A stretch of DNA of 13,879 nt from assembly GCA_002408385.1 (NCBI GenBank), contig DHSB01000194.1, positions 1 to 13,879 of the forward strand, given 5' to 3'. Under the pieces are notes generated by a model. The model was not told the DNA's origin. It saw only the letters and a list, made by a program, of their open reading frames with translations, and did no database searches. Shown piece after piece: positions 7,244 to 13,298 of this stretch; within the stretch, counting starts at the first letter, position 1, and each line of letters starts with the position of its first letter. The DNA comes from Myxococcales bacterium UBA5297. Lineage in GTDB: Bacteria; Myxococcota; Myxococcia; Myxococcales; UBA5297. Position numbers and translations under genes: made by a program.

Positions 7244-7582
7244 GGAGACCTCGAGGTCAGGGCGGTTGAAGGAGGAGCACCGGGCTTCTGGGCCTCCGGG
7301 CTCGCCGCATCGTACTCGGCCGCCGTGACGGTAATCGCGCCCACCTCGTTCCGGAGGCCCTGGTGAACGGCGCCAGAGATCCTGAGTTCATTCCACCCTG
7401 TCCAAGCACCTTGGGCGAAAAGCGGTCAGCCCGAGCGTAGAGGCGACCAGCGGGAGCCTCGAAGTCGGGCCGTCGCGAATCTGCCCCCCCAACCTCAATC
7501 TGGACGGAGACCTCCGGCGCCTCGCGAGTGATTTCGGCCCCCTGGAGGTCCGACTTACTGCGTGGAATGAACTCTGGAGCTC
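7244..7582. other. Non-coding gap upstream of esterase
   Basis: This 339-base gap lies between two minus-strand genes. It should contain the esterase promoter, but no convincing -35/-10 pair could be picked out. An open frame crossing it is arginine/proline-rich and overlaps the NYG gene in another register, so it was not called. Confidence 0.4.
7247..7258. promoter_or_regulatory. 12-bp perfect palindrome over the esterase ribosome site
   Basis: GACCTCGAGGTC is perfectly self-complementary and contains the GAGGT Shine-Dalgarno of the esterase gene, four bases from its ATG. It may act as an operator or mask the ribosome site. A 12-base palindrome can also arise by chance. Confidence 0.3.
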
Positions 7583-7951
7583 CTATGGATCCCAGCAAAC
7601 GACTTCGCCGTAATTCGCCTCGCATTTCCCATGCGGCGTCTTCGCGCACTTGACCTCGCCATAGTTGGCCACGCAGTCATAGCCACACGCGATGGTGCCG
7701 TAATTCGCGAGGCATTCGGCTTGCCGCTGCCTCCCTCGCCGCCTTTGACGGGGCGGATCCCAGCAAACGACTTCTCCGTAGTTGGCCAGACAGGCGCCCG
7801 CCGGGGTCTGCGCGCACTTGACCATTCCGTAGTTCGCGACGCAGTCGTAGCCGCAAGCGGTCTCGCCATAGTTCGTGATGCACTCCGGCTCGCTGGCAAA
7901 GGAGACTGCAGGCGCCGCGCAAACGAGCAATGCAATCGCAATCCGCTTCAT
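7583..7951 (-). CDS. Small secreted NYG/Cys tandem-repeat protein
   Basis: This 122-aa exported protein has no function I recognise. The start at 7951 is supported by GGGAGAGAG six bases upstream and a signal peptide (MKRIAIALLVCAAPAVSFAS, cleaved near residue 20). The frame is open further upstream, but that part looks unrelated. The mature part is two 44-residue repeats (23-66 and 79-122), 35 of 44 positions identical, joined by an Arg/Gln-rich linker (67-78). Each repeat holds three units of C-x2-NYG-x3-C, so six in all (Cys 24/33, 37/46, 54/63, 80/89, 93/102, 110/119), and ends in WDP. The regular Cys pairs suggest small disulfide-closed beta-hairpins in the periplasm or outside the cell. 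Related NYG/AYG-type proteins occur in myxobacteria as hypotheticals, as far as I recall. Confidence 0.8.
   Translation of the reverse strand: MKRIAIALLVCAAPAVSFASEPECITNYGETACGYDCVANYGMVKCAQTPAGACLANYGEVVCWDPPRQRRRGRQRQAECLANYGTIACGYDCVANYGEVKCAKTPHGKCEANYGEVVCWDP
7586..7717 (-). repeat. Internal 132-base coding repeat, C-terminal unit
   Basis: This encodes residues 79-122 of the NYG protein. It is an in-frame duplication of 7754-7885, with identical length and the same spacing of all six Cys codons. The flanking start in both copies is GGATCCCAGCAAACGACTTC on the + strand, nearly identical at the DNA level. Confidence 0.8.
7754..7885 (-). repeat. Internal 132-base coding repeat, N-terminal unit
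   Basis: This encodes residues 23-66 of the NYG protein and is the partner of 7586-7717. The two copies start 168 bases apart, and the gap between them encodes the 12-residue basic linker. Confidence 0.8.
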
Positions 7952-8007
7952 TTCTCTCTCCCGAGTCCGGTTTTTCGTTTCTACGAGCGTGCTTCTTCCG
8001 TCTGGCG

Positions 8008-8185
8008 CTACTGACAGCCGAAGCCACTGCATTCGCCCCTGTCGCTGCATCCGGCCCTCTCCCACCAGCCGAAGCCGGGGCAGGCCCCGGGCTTCCGCGA
8101 TTCGCGCTTCGATTTCGCCCTTGGCGAGCCCGGGCGCGGCGACGATTGCCAGGAGCGAGAGCAGCTTGCTGAAGGTCGTCGGCAT
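8008..8185 (-). pseudogene. Possible frameshifted small Cys-rich secreted peptide
   Basis: From the ATG at 8185 the frame encodes a convincing signal peptide (MPTTFSKLLSLLAIVAAPGLA) and then KGEIEARIAEAR. The frame overlapping it by one base encodes ACPGFGWWERAGCSDRGECSGFGCQ in two adjacent pieces: ACPGFGWWERAG and CSDRGECSGFGCQ, then TAG at 8008-8010. Removing one base in the G/C run at 8085-8091 would join them into a peptide of about 58 aa with four Cys and two C-x-GFG motifs. The ribosome site is weak (GGAAAG). It lies 56 bases ahead of the NYG gene on the same strand, so an operon of small secreted Cys-rich products is plausible. The alternatives are sequencing error, decay, programmed shift or coincidence. 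Confidence 0.4.
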
Positions 8186-8506
8186 CGCGTCTTTCCGTTT
8201 CGAGCTTTCGCCCGAAGGAACCCCGCCAAAGGGCAGGCGGTTAACCTCGCGCGCGCAAATCGCGCGGAATCGCGGCGAGGACCGCATGACAGGCGATGGC
8301 GCTTCGACGGCATGGCAACGGGCTTTGCTCTCGCCTGTTCTGGCGCGGCGCACACCGGCGCGCTCGTCCTCGCCGAAGAGGGCGCGAGGGCGCCTTCGGC
8401 GGCGTAATCCCCAGCCGGTCCCAGCGCGCATCTGCACTGCGGGGTCCACCACGGCCTCGCGCGCTCGGGACGAGCAGCCGCGACCTCTCTGGACCGAATC
8501 AGCCGC
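8186..8506. other. Non-coding gap
   Basis: These 321 bases lie between the H1-tail gene and the small secreted genes, all on the minus strand. A loose inverted repeat (CCTCGC...GCGAGG, about 8246-8281, with GCGCGC/GCGCG inside) could fold. No promoter or gene can be supported. Confidence 0.35.
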
Positions 8507-9736
8507 TCAAGAAGCGCGGTGGCTTCGGCCTCGCCGCTGCGATCGGCGAGCGGTCGGCTTCCTCGAGCAAGGCTCGGCAGCAGCCTCTTCGCCCTGTCCG
8601 CTCGTGTACCGACCTCCCTCGAGGAAGACGACCGGCTCGAGCTGACGGCGCGCCTCGACGTCGCGCAGGGCCGTGGCGATCTTCGCCTGCATCCTGCGGG
8701 CGAGGTCGCCGCGCAGCGGCCGCTGCGCCTGAGCGATCTGCATCAACTCGCCGAGAATCGCGCAGCGGTCCGGCCCGGTGAGCCATGGGCGCTCGATGCG
8801 CAACACCTCGTCGAGCCGCAACAGGAGCGCGTGGGCCCTTTGCTTGGTCTCGGCCTCGCGCACGAGCCGCGCGACGTTCCCAATCGCCTGACCGAGCCGG
8901 GCGAGCGCTGCCCCTTTCTCGCGCTCGGGGACGCTGCGCAGGCGCATCGTCCAGTCGGCCACCGAGGTGGCGCTCGCGCCCCATCGCCCCAACCCGCGGC
9001 TGTCCAACAGGCCCGGCGCGTAGGCCGCCGAGAGGTGACCGCAGCAGACGTGCACGTAAGGCAGGTCCACCTGCGCCTTCTTGCCCCACGGATAGAGCCA
9101 CCTCATGAGCTGCTGGGCGCTCTCGCCAAAGTCGTTCGCGCCAATGCGCGCGTCCCATTCGATGTCGAAGAAGCGGCGCGACGAGGGGCGGCCAAAGAAC
9201 TTGCCCAAGGCGCGTCCGCGGCGCGGCAGGCTCTGAACGCTCCCATCGGCCGACCAACGGAAGAGCGCCAGGTAGAGCCCGAGCGCGTGAACCAAGCCAA
9301 TCTCGGGGCGGTCGGGCCAGTCCCGGGTTCCCAGCGGGTGCACGATGCGGCGTCCGCGCCGCACGCGGACCGGCGTGGCGATGACCTCGCTCGCGCGAAT
9401 GGCGCGGGAGCAGGCCAGCCAGATGCCGTAGAAGCGGTTTCGCTCCCGGTCGAAGGCATCGACGAAAGCGAGCGCGCTCTCCAGCGTCTTCTGTGGAGAG
9501 CTCTCCCCGAACACCGAGGCCCACACCTTGCGCGTCGCGCTCGACCTGCGCTTCGGCTTTGCGGCGGGGACCGCCTTCGCGGCGGGCTTCGCCTTCGCGG
9601 ATTGGGGCTTTCGCGATTGCGACCGCTCACGCGTCTTCTCGCTCTTTCGCGCCGTCGACTTCGACACGGGCTTGCTGCCCACGGCTTTCGAGGCCCGCTT
9701 GCGCCTTCCGTCACTTGCCTTCGCCCGCTTCTTCAT
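8507..9736 (-). CDS. Protein with histone H1-like basic tail and unknown domain
   Basis: The product is 409 aa. The ATG at 9736 is chosen because AAGGAGG lies four bases upstream; the frame is open further up but has no such site there. Residues 1-70 are almost entirely Lys, Arg, Ala, Ser and Pro (for example SAKAKPAAKAVPAAKPKRR), like histone H1 C-terminal or AlgP/HctB-type DNA-binding tails. From about residue 75 on it becomes a mixed, apparently folded domain with many Trp, Arg and Leu residues, including RNRFYGIWLACSRAIRASE, GLYLALFRW, LMRWLYPWGKK, YVHVCCGHLS and ADWTMRLRSV. I recognise no family for it. The C-terminus is again basic. It probably binds nucleic acid or another polyanion. 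It is divergent from the Cys-rich lipoprotein gene. Confidence 0.7.
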   Translation of the reverse strand: MKKRAKASDGRRKRASKAVGSKPVSKSTARKSEKTRERSQSRKPQSAKAKPAAKAVPAAKPKRRSSATRKVWASVFGESSPQKTLESALAFVDAFDRERNRFYGIWLACSRAIRASEVIATPVRVRRGRRIVHPLGTRDWPDRPEIGLVHALGLYLALFRWSADGSVQSLPRRGRALGKFFGRPSSRRFFDIEWDARIGANDFGESAQQLMRWLYPWGKKAQVDLPYVHVCCGHLSAAYAPGLLDSRGLGRWGASATSVADWTMRLRSVPEREKGAALARLGQAIGNVARLVREAETKQRAHALLLRLDEVLRIERPWLTGPDRCAILGELMQIAQAQRPLRGDLARRMQAKIATALRDVEARRQLEPVVFLEGGRYTSGQGEEAAAEPCSRKPTARRSQRRGRSHRAS

Positions 9737-10060
9737 CACGCCTCCTTGGAAACCGCGGCGCGGTCGGTCTCCTCGCCCCGCGAACCGATCAAATAGCTCA
9801 CCCCGCGGACGCACCGGAATCTGCGTCGATCGCCCGCGCCTCATCGCCCACTCTCGGCCGCAGTCGGAGGCGACGAATGGGAATCAATCAGACAGCGAGC
9901 GGACGAAACCAAGCGCTCGAGTCAGCCGCCGACGCGGCCAACGGGGCGCTGCTGCTTCATGGCGCGGCAGACGCCTCGCATACCTCGGCAAGTGCCGGGG
10001 GGCTGGCCGCTCGACATCAACCAGCAACCGACCGCCGAGGCGGCCGGAGGGAGTCGGCAA
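9737..10060. other. Divergent intergenic region
   Basis: These 324 bases separate the minus-strand H1-tail gene and the plus-strand Cys-rich lipoprotein gene, so both promoters should lie here. Only the two ribosome sites (AAGGAGG at the left edge on the minus strand, GGAGGGAG before 10061) are clear. No strong -35/-10 pair was found. Confidence 0.4.
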
Positions 10061-11155
10061 ATGAAGCGATTGTTCCTGGTGGGATTCGCAGCGGCGCTCG
10101 CTGCTGCCAGCGCGAGCTGCGGCGGCGACGACGACGGCGAGCCGATCATCGATTGCGTCAACCACTGCGAAGAGGAGTGGCAGATGCAATGCGCGGGCGA
10201 CCTCGTGCAGGTCTGCATGGCCGACGAGCACGGGTGCCTCTTCTGGGCGACGCCGGAGCCCTGCTCTAACGGTGGCTCCTGTCGCGACGGCGCCTGCCCG
10301 GAGCAGCCAGCTTGCGGCCCAGGGAGCTGCGCCGGCTGCTGCTACCACGGCCAGTGCGCCACCGGCACCGCACCCGGCGCCTGTGGCCGAGGCGGCGCCC
10401 AGTGCGTCACCTGCGCGGCCGGCGAGGGTTGCTCGGCGACCGGTTTCTGCGAGCCGCTGGCAGCCGCCTGCGGTCCTTCGACCTGCACCGGCTGCTGCTT
10501 CAACGGCCAGTGCCAGGCCGGCATCTCGTCCTCGGCTTGCGGCAAGGGCGGCGGCGCCTGCGTCGCGTGCGCTTCGGGCCAAGCCTGCTCGAGCGCGCAG
10601 GTGTGCGAGGCCGCCGCCCCCACCTGCGGTCCGGGCAACTGCACCGGGTGCTGTCTCAACGGCCAGTGCCAGACCGGGACCGCGAACATCGCCTGCGGCG
10701 CGGGCGGAGCGCAGTGCGTCTCCTGCGGCACGGGACAAGTCTGCAAGCCGAACCGGGCCTGCGGGGTCGACCCCAACTCGAGATGGAGGGTGCAGCCCGT
10801 CTCGGCGGAGATCGCCCGGACCAACAACGGCAGCTATTGGGACGGCGACGGCTCGGGGCCGGACGTGAAGGTCACGATGAGCTGCCCGCCCGCGAGCGCG
10901 CCGATCGCCGGGGCGACGCCCATCGCGTACGACACCTGGGAGCCGACCTGGTCGAGCGGCGGGTGCGTCACCACGGCGAGCGCCCTGCTCGCCGCTCCCT
11001 GGCGCTTCCAGGTGTGGGACTCGGACCTGACCGTAGACGACACCATCACCCCGGAGCTGACCCTGCAGCTCACCGAGGCGCACTTCGCCGCCGGCCGCTG
11101 GAGCGGCGGGTACGGCGCCCTCACCTCGCTCACCGTGCAGTTGCAGCGGCAGTAG
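10061..11155 (+). CDS. Cys-rich repeat lipoprotein with C2-like domain
   Basis: This 364-aa surface lipoprotein has a signal peptide ending in the lipobox ASASC (Cys20), followed by GGDDD. The start at 10061 has GGAGGGAG upstream and gives the signal peptide directly. Residues 31-80 are Cys-rich. Three repeats of exactly 46 residues follow (85-130, 137-182, 189-234; period 52). Each has ten Cys at identical spacing and the pattern CGPxxCxGCCxxGQC...ACGxGGxxC. The tail (241-364) resembles a C2-type beta-sandwich: DGDGSGPDVKVTM, a WEPTW stretch and FQVWDSDLTVDDTI would be the Ca2+-loop Asp clusters. Repeats of this kind are familiar from myxobacterial secreted proteins of unknown role. Binding or adhesion is a guess. 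A strong hairpin lies 20 bases downstream. Confidence 0.82.
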   Translation: MKRLFLVGFAAALAAASASCGGDDDGEPIIDCVNHCEEEWQMQCAGDLVQVCMADEHGCLFWATPEPCSNGGSCRDGACPEQPACGPGSCAGCCYHGQCATGTAPGACGRGGAQCVTCAAGEGCSATGFCEPLAAACGPSTCTGCCFNGQCQAGISSSACGKGGGACVACASGQACSSAQVCEAAAPTCGPGNCTGCCLNGQCQTGTANIACGAGGAQCVSCGTGQVCKPNRACGVDPNSRWRVQPVSAEIARTNNGSYWDGDGSGPDVKVTMSCPPASAPIAGATPIAYDTWEPTWSSGGCVTTASALLAAPWRFQVWDSDLTVDDTITPELTLQLTEAHFAAGRWSGGYGALTSLTVQLQRQ

Positions 11156-11174
11156 TCGCCGGCGGGCCGCAGTT

Positions 11175-11211
11175 GCCGGGCAGGCGGGCTCAACGCGCCC
11201 GCCCGTCCGGC
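11175..11211 (+). terminator. Strong hairpin terminator after Cys-rich lipoprotein
   Basis: GCCGGGCAGGCGGGC (11175-11189) pairs with GCCCGCCCGTCCGGC (11197-11211) around a 7-base loop. The 15-bp stem has one G-U pair and one A-C mismatch. It begins 20 bases after the stop and is followed by only TT, so it is GC-strong but T-poor. Confidence 0.6.
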
Positions 11212-11286
11212 TTGATCGCTGGCCCTCGAGCGGACGCGCCTGAGCCGGTCCCGGTCGCCGGCTCGTGCGTCGCGCAGGACCGAAAA

Positions 11287-11316
11287 GCCGATTTGAGCCG
11301 GCAAGTGTTCCGGCTC
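11287..11316 (-). terminator. Hairpin terminator candidate of the mqsRA operon
   Basis: On the minus strand GAGCCGG and CCGGCTC form a 7-bp stem with an 8-base loop (11295-11316), followed by AAATCGGCTTTTC. It lies about 70 bases past the last gene of the operon. A second possible stem, GAGGTCGAG/CTCGACCTC (11358-11366 with 11389-11397), spans the stop codon itself. Confidence 0.4.
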
Positions 11317-11385
11317 GCGCTTCAGGCGAGGAATCGTCCCGAATTCGTCGCGGGTTTGAGGTCGAGCGCACAAAAGCCGACCGCC

Positions 11386-11859
11386 CTACTCGACCTCGGC
11401 TACCGGCGAGGAGCTCGCAACCGTCTCCTTTGCGCCGCGCTCTTCCTCTGGAAAGAGCGGATGCCCGTCGGCAACCACGGTGAGCACCCGCTTTCCAATC
11501 TGCTTCCAGGGTCCACCGGGCTTGTTCGCCCTTTCGACCCTCACCAGGTAACGGCCCAGCCGCTCGAGCCGCATTCCCCACAAAGCGTTGATGGAGCGGT
11601 GCGTGTGCTCGGTGGCGGCGATCTGACTGCAGGAGCTCACCACGACCTTGTCGTCCGGATCGAAAACCGTGATCCGCTCGTGGAAGTGCTCGGGCGCTCC
11701 CTCGGTCTCGTAGATCGTCACCACGAAGAGCTTCGGCAAAAGCGCCGGAAGCTTCCTCGTGAAGACGACCTCGAGCATGTTGAATGCGGTCAGCCGGCCA
11801 GTCATCGAGTCGGCGGAAACACCCTCGGCGACGACGCAAGCGACGAGCTCAGTAGCCAT
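11386..11859 (-). CDS. DUF6941-like protein, third gene of mqsRA operon
   Basis: The product is 157 aa, predicted cytosolic, and resembles the DUF6941 family (opening MATELVACVVAEGVSAD, then TGRLTAFNMLEVVF, the P-x-LPKLFVVTIYE strand and a later LERLGRYLVRVER strand). No enzymatic motif is seen. I chose the ATG at 11859. It overlaps the end of mqsA by 11 bases (ATGGCTACTGA), which implies translational coupling. A TTG at 11886 would add nine residues with no ribosome site. The last 15 residues are acidic and low-complexity. Its position as an overlapping third gene behind a toxin-antitoxin pair suggests it serves that module, but its role is unknown. The family call is by pattern from memory and of medium certainty. 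Confidence 0.7.
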   Translation of the reverse strand: MATELVACVVAEGVSADSMTGRLTAFNMLEVVFTRKLPALLPKLFVVTIYETEGAPEHFHERITVFDPDDKVVVSSCSQIAATEHTHRSINALWGMRLERLGRYLVRVERANKPGGPWKQIGKRVLTVVADGHPLFPEEERGAKETVASSSPVAEVE

Positions 11860-12355
11860 AGCTAGCCGCCTGTTCGTCCTGACCAATCCGTGCGGATGCA
11901 GTGCTCGTCGTCACCAGCCGAGGACCGACAGAGCCCGTGCTCCAGAACCTTCGCACCTCGTCGAGCCGGCGCTCGGGGTTCCTCGCAAGCAGCGCCAAGA
12001 GCGCGGCAAGCAGAGCGCTCGGCTTTTCCTTTCCATGTTTCACCTTCGACAGGTAGCCCCGAGACAAGTCCAACAACACTTCGAGGTCCCGCTGAGGGCA
12101 GTGTTCCGAGAGCACTTGGATCGCTTCCTCGCTGAGCTTCGTCAGAGCCTTGGTTGCAGCGTCCGCCAAGGCCCGTTCCAGAGCCTCGGTTGTGCCGGCG
12201 TCAATCCATTCTTCTCCGCAGTAGTTGCAGGTCGGGATAGCCAGTGACGCTGGCAGCTCGAGCGCCTCGAAGTTGCGGAACCTCATCCGCCGCCCCGGCT
12301 TCTGCACTGGCTCGACCGTTCCCTTGCCACAGCTCGAGCAAATCGCTTGGCTCAT
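11849..12355 (-). CDS. mqsA: MqsA-type antitoxin (YgiT zinc finger plus HTH)
   Basis: The product is a 168-aa antitoxin and probable autorepressor. The N-terminal zinc-binding domain has Cys6 and Cys9 (CSSC) and Cys43 and Cys46 (CNYC), followed by GEEWIDAGTTEALERAL, as in YgiT/MqsA proteins. Residues about 84-135 form a helix-turn-helix (DLEVLLDLSRGYLSKVKHG, then LLALLARNPE). The N-terminal domain should bind the MqsR toxin and the C-terminal one the operator. It is longer than E. coli MqsA (131 aa) by a polar tail. The start at 12355 overlaps the mqsR stop by four bases (ATGA), so it is translationally coupled to the toxin gene, and its own end overlaps the next gene. The antitoxin family is well supported; the pairing follows from the neighbour. 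Confidence 0.85.
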   Translation of the reverse strand: MSQAICSSCGKGTVEPVQKPGRRMRFRNFEALELPASLAIPTCNYCGEEWIDAGTTEALERALADAATKALTKLSEEAIQVLSEHCPQRDLEVLLDLSRGYLSKVKHGKEKPSALLAALLALLARNPERRLDEVRRFWSTGSVGPRLVTTSTASARIGQDEQAASYGY

Positions 12356-12759
12356 GGTTCCCTCAATTCGAATTCGACCCTTAAAGGCCCACCGGCCCTG
12401 CGCTCGTCGAAGTCCCGCTCAGCCCCGTGCAAGGAAGCCAGCAAGACAGTCTTGCCTCCGCGCCGCTGCTCCAATCGGAGCTTGACGTACCAGGTAACCA
12501 GGCCACGGATCCGGAAGGCGTCCTGCAGGTCCGTGGAAATGGCGATTCCGTACTCGTCACAGGCCACGTCGCCGTAGGTGACCGACTTGAAGTAGTCGCC
12601 GGGCGACAGCTCCAAAAGCACGCTCCTGGCAAAACTCCGGGCCGCAAGCGGGGTTCTGAGCCACGGCAGCAGCCGATCGTTGAAGTTCTTGCCACCAAGT
12701 TCCACCCGGTCGTCCCCGGCGGCCGTCTTCACATCCTCGAGCGAATAGTACGGCGCCAC
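12352..12759 (-). CDS. mqsR: MqsR-like RNase toxin
   Basis: The product is 135 aa, larger than E. coli MqsR (98 aa) but matching its layout. It opens YSLEDVKTAAGDDRVEL, like the MqsR start, then has LELSPGDYFKSVTYGD, which parallels LSESDFYKSMTTYSD and carries the catalytic Lys. TWYVKLRLE parallels VYLKITV with the catalytic Tyr, and VLLASLHGAE stands in the place of the final VSFKEK strand. MqsR is a ribosome-independent, sequence-specific endoribonuclease of the RelE-like fold. The start is the GTG at 12759 with GGAGGTGGGGG just upstream. It is first in a three-gene overlapping operon, as is usual for mqsRA. A promoter with an internal palindrome lies immediately upstream. Confidence 0.8.
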   Translation of the reverse strand: MAPYYSLEDVKTAAGDDRVELGGKNFNDRLLPWLRTPLAARSFARSVLLELSPGDYFKSVTYGDVACDEYGIAISTDLQDAFRIRGLVTWYVKLRLEQRRGGKTVLLASLHGAERDFDERRAGGPLRVEFELREP

Positions 12760-12774
12760 TCCCCCACCTCCGGA

Positions 12775-12803
12775 AAATTAGTTTGGAGCTACTCCATTTT
12801 CAA
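12775..12803 (-). promoter_or_regulatory. Candidate mqsR promoter with built-in operator
   Basis: On the minus strand TTGAAA (12798-12803) and TAATTT (12775-12780) are exactly 17 bases apart. The spacer contains the inverted repeat TGGAG-TAG-CTCCA (12784-12796), and it begins 22 bases upstream of the GTG start. Repression by a MqsA dimer over the spacer would fit the E. coli AACCT-N-AGGTT arrangement. The spacing is the strongest evidence; the -10 matches at three positions only. Confidence 0.5.
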
Positions 12804-12827
12804 GCGGATCGCCAGCGACAAGTGAAG

Positions 12828-12845
12828 CGACCTTGACCAAGGTCG
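12828..12845. promoter_or_regulatory. Perfect palindrome upstream of mqsR promoter
   Basis: CGACCTTG and CAAGGTCG are exact 8-bp inverted arms with a two-base centre (AC). It is 25 bases upstream of the -35 element of mqsR and in the shared region with hicAB module 2. It has a regulator-site shape, but which protein binds is unknown. Confidence 0.45.
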
Positions 12846-13057
12846 AAGCCCCCCCACGCCCGCCCGGCTCACTGCGAACACCCCGGCGGAGACCTTTCGC
12901 GCGTGGGCACCCTGCCCGCCTGGGCCCCCTTCGACCTGGCATGCGCCGCCCCAATTGCTGAAGCGCCAGGCGCAGCGCCTCCCGGTGTGTGCGCGCAAGT
13001 CTGCAAAGCGACGAACCATTCCCTCGTTCGCCCGGTGCCCGTCTCCCCGTTCTCGAT
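12846..13057. other. Remaining divergent gap between mqsR and hicA
   Basis: The 333 bases between the two modules have promoter-like elements only near their two ends. The middle (about 12846-13057) is C-rich and has no supported gene or clear signal. Confidence 0.4.
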
Positions 13058-13085
13058 TTGGCGCACAAGTCGTAGCTTGTATGCT
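13058..13085 (+). promoter_or_regulatory. Candidate hicA promoter and HicB operator, module 2
   Basis: TTGGCG (13058-13063) and TATGCT (13080-13085) lie 16 bases apart. The spacer holds ACAAG-N6-CTTGT (13065-13080), the counterpart of the palindrome in front of hicA of module 1. With this -10, transcription would begin about at the ATG at 13093, implying a leaderless or nearly leaderless message. Confidence 0.45.
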
Positions 13086-13092
13086 GGAGACC

Positions 13093-13287
13093 ATGACCTC
13101 GCGGGACGTCATCGCGATCCTCGTGGCCACCGGATGGTTCCTCGAGCGAATCAAGGGCTCGCACCACCACTTTCGACACGCCACGAGGCCGGGAATCGTC
13201 ACCGTCCCGCACCCGAAGAAGGACCTGAAGCGAGGGCTGGTGAAGAACATCGAGCATCAATCAGGGCTGGAAATCTGGCCGTCGTGA
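13093..13287 (+). CDS. hicA: HicA-type mRNA interferase toxin (module 2)
   Basis: This 64-aa toxin is a paralogue of module 1 HicA with the same length. It has TGWFLERIKGSHHHFRHATRPG with the catalytic-His GSHH motif, then IVTVPHPKKDLKRGLVKNIEHQSGL. I chose the ATG at 13093 because it gives the usual MTSRDVIAILVATGW opening. An in-frame ATG at 13081 would add MLET and directly abuts the palindrome. GGAG lies only three bases before 13093, which is short for a ribosome site. hicB follows after 11 bases. The stretch VTVPHPKKD is identical to module 1, while the rest has diverged, so the duplication or separate acquisition is old. Confidence 0.9.
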   Translation: MTSRDVIAILVATGWFLERIKGSHHHFRHATRPGIVTVPHPKKDLKRGLVKNIEHQSGLEIWPS

Positions 13288-13298
13288 AAGAGGCTGCC

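Noticed and set aside
7586..7885. The NYG coding repeat considered as a CRISPR-like array
   Set aside because: There are only two units, in frame within a protein with conserved Cys codons; the spacer codes for a peptide linker.
7583..8452. A single 289-residue protein from 8452 through the NYG gene
   Set aside because: The frame contains two separate signal peptides and an internal ribosome site before 7951, so it is better explained as two small genes in a chance open frame.
8519..9796. 425-residue plus-strand frame opposite the H1-tail gene
   Set aside because: The minus strand has a perfect AAGGAGG ribosome site and a coherent basic tail plus mixed domain. The plus frame is repetitive and lacks a start signal.
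9884..11839. 651-residue minus-strand frame opposite the Cys-rich lipoprotein
   Set aside because: Its Ala/Gly/Arg-rich composition mirrors the Cys-rich repeats on the other strand, and it runs through a terminator hairpin.
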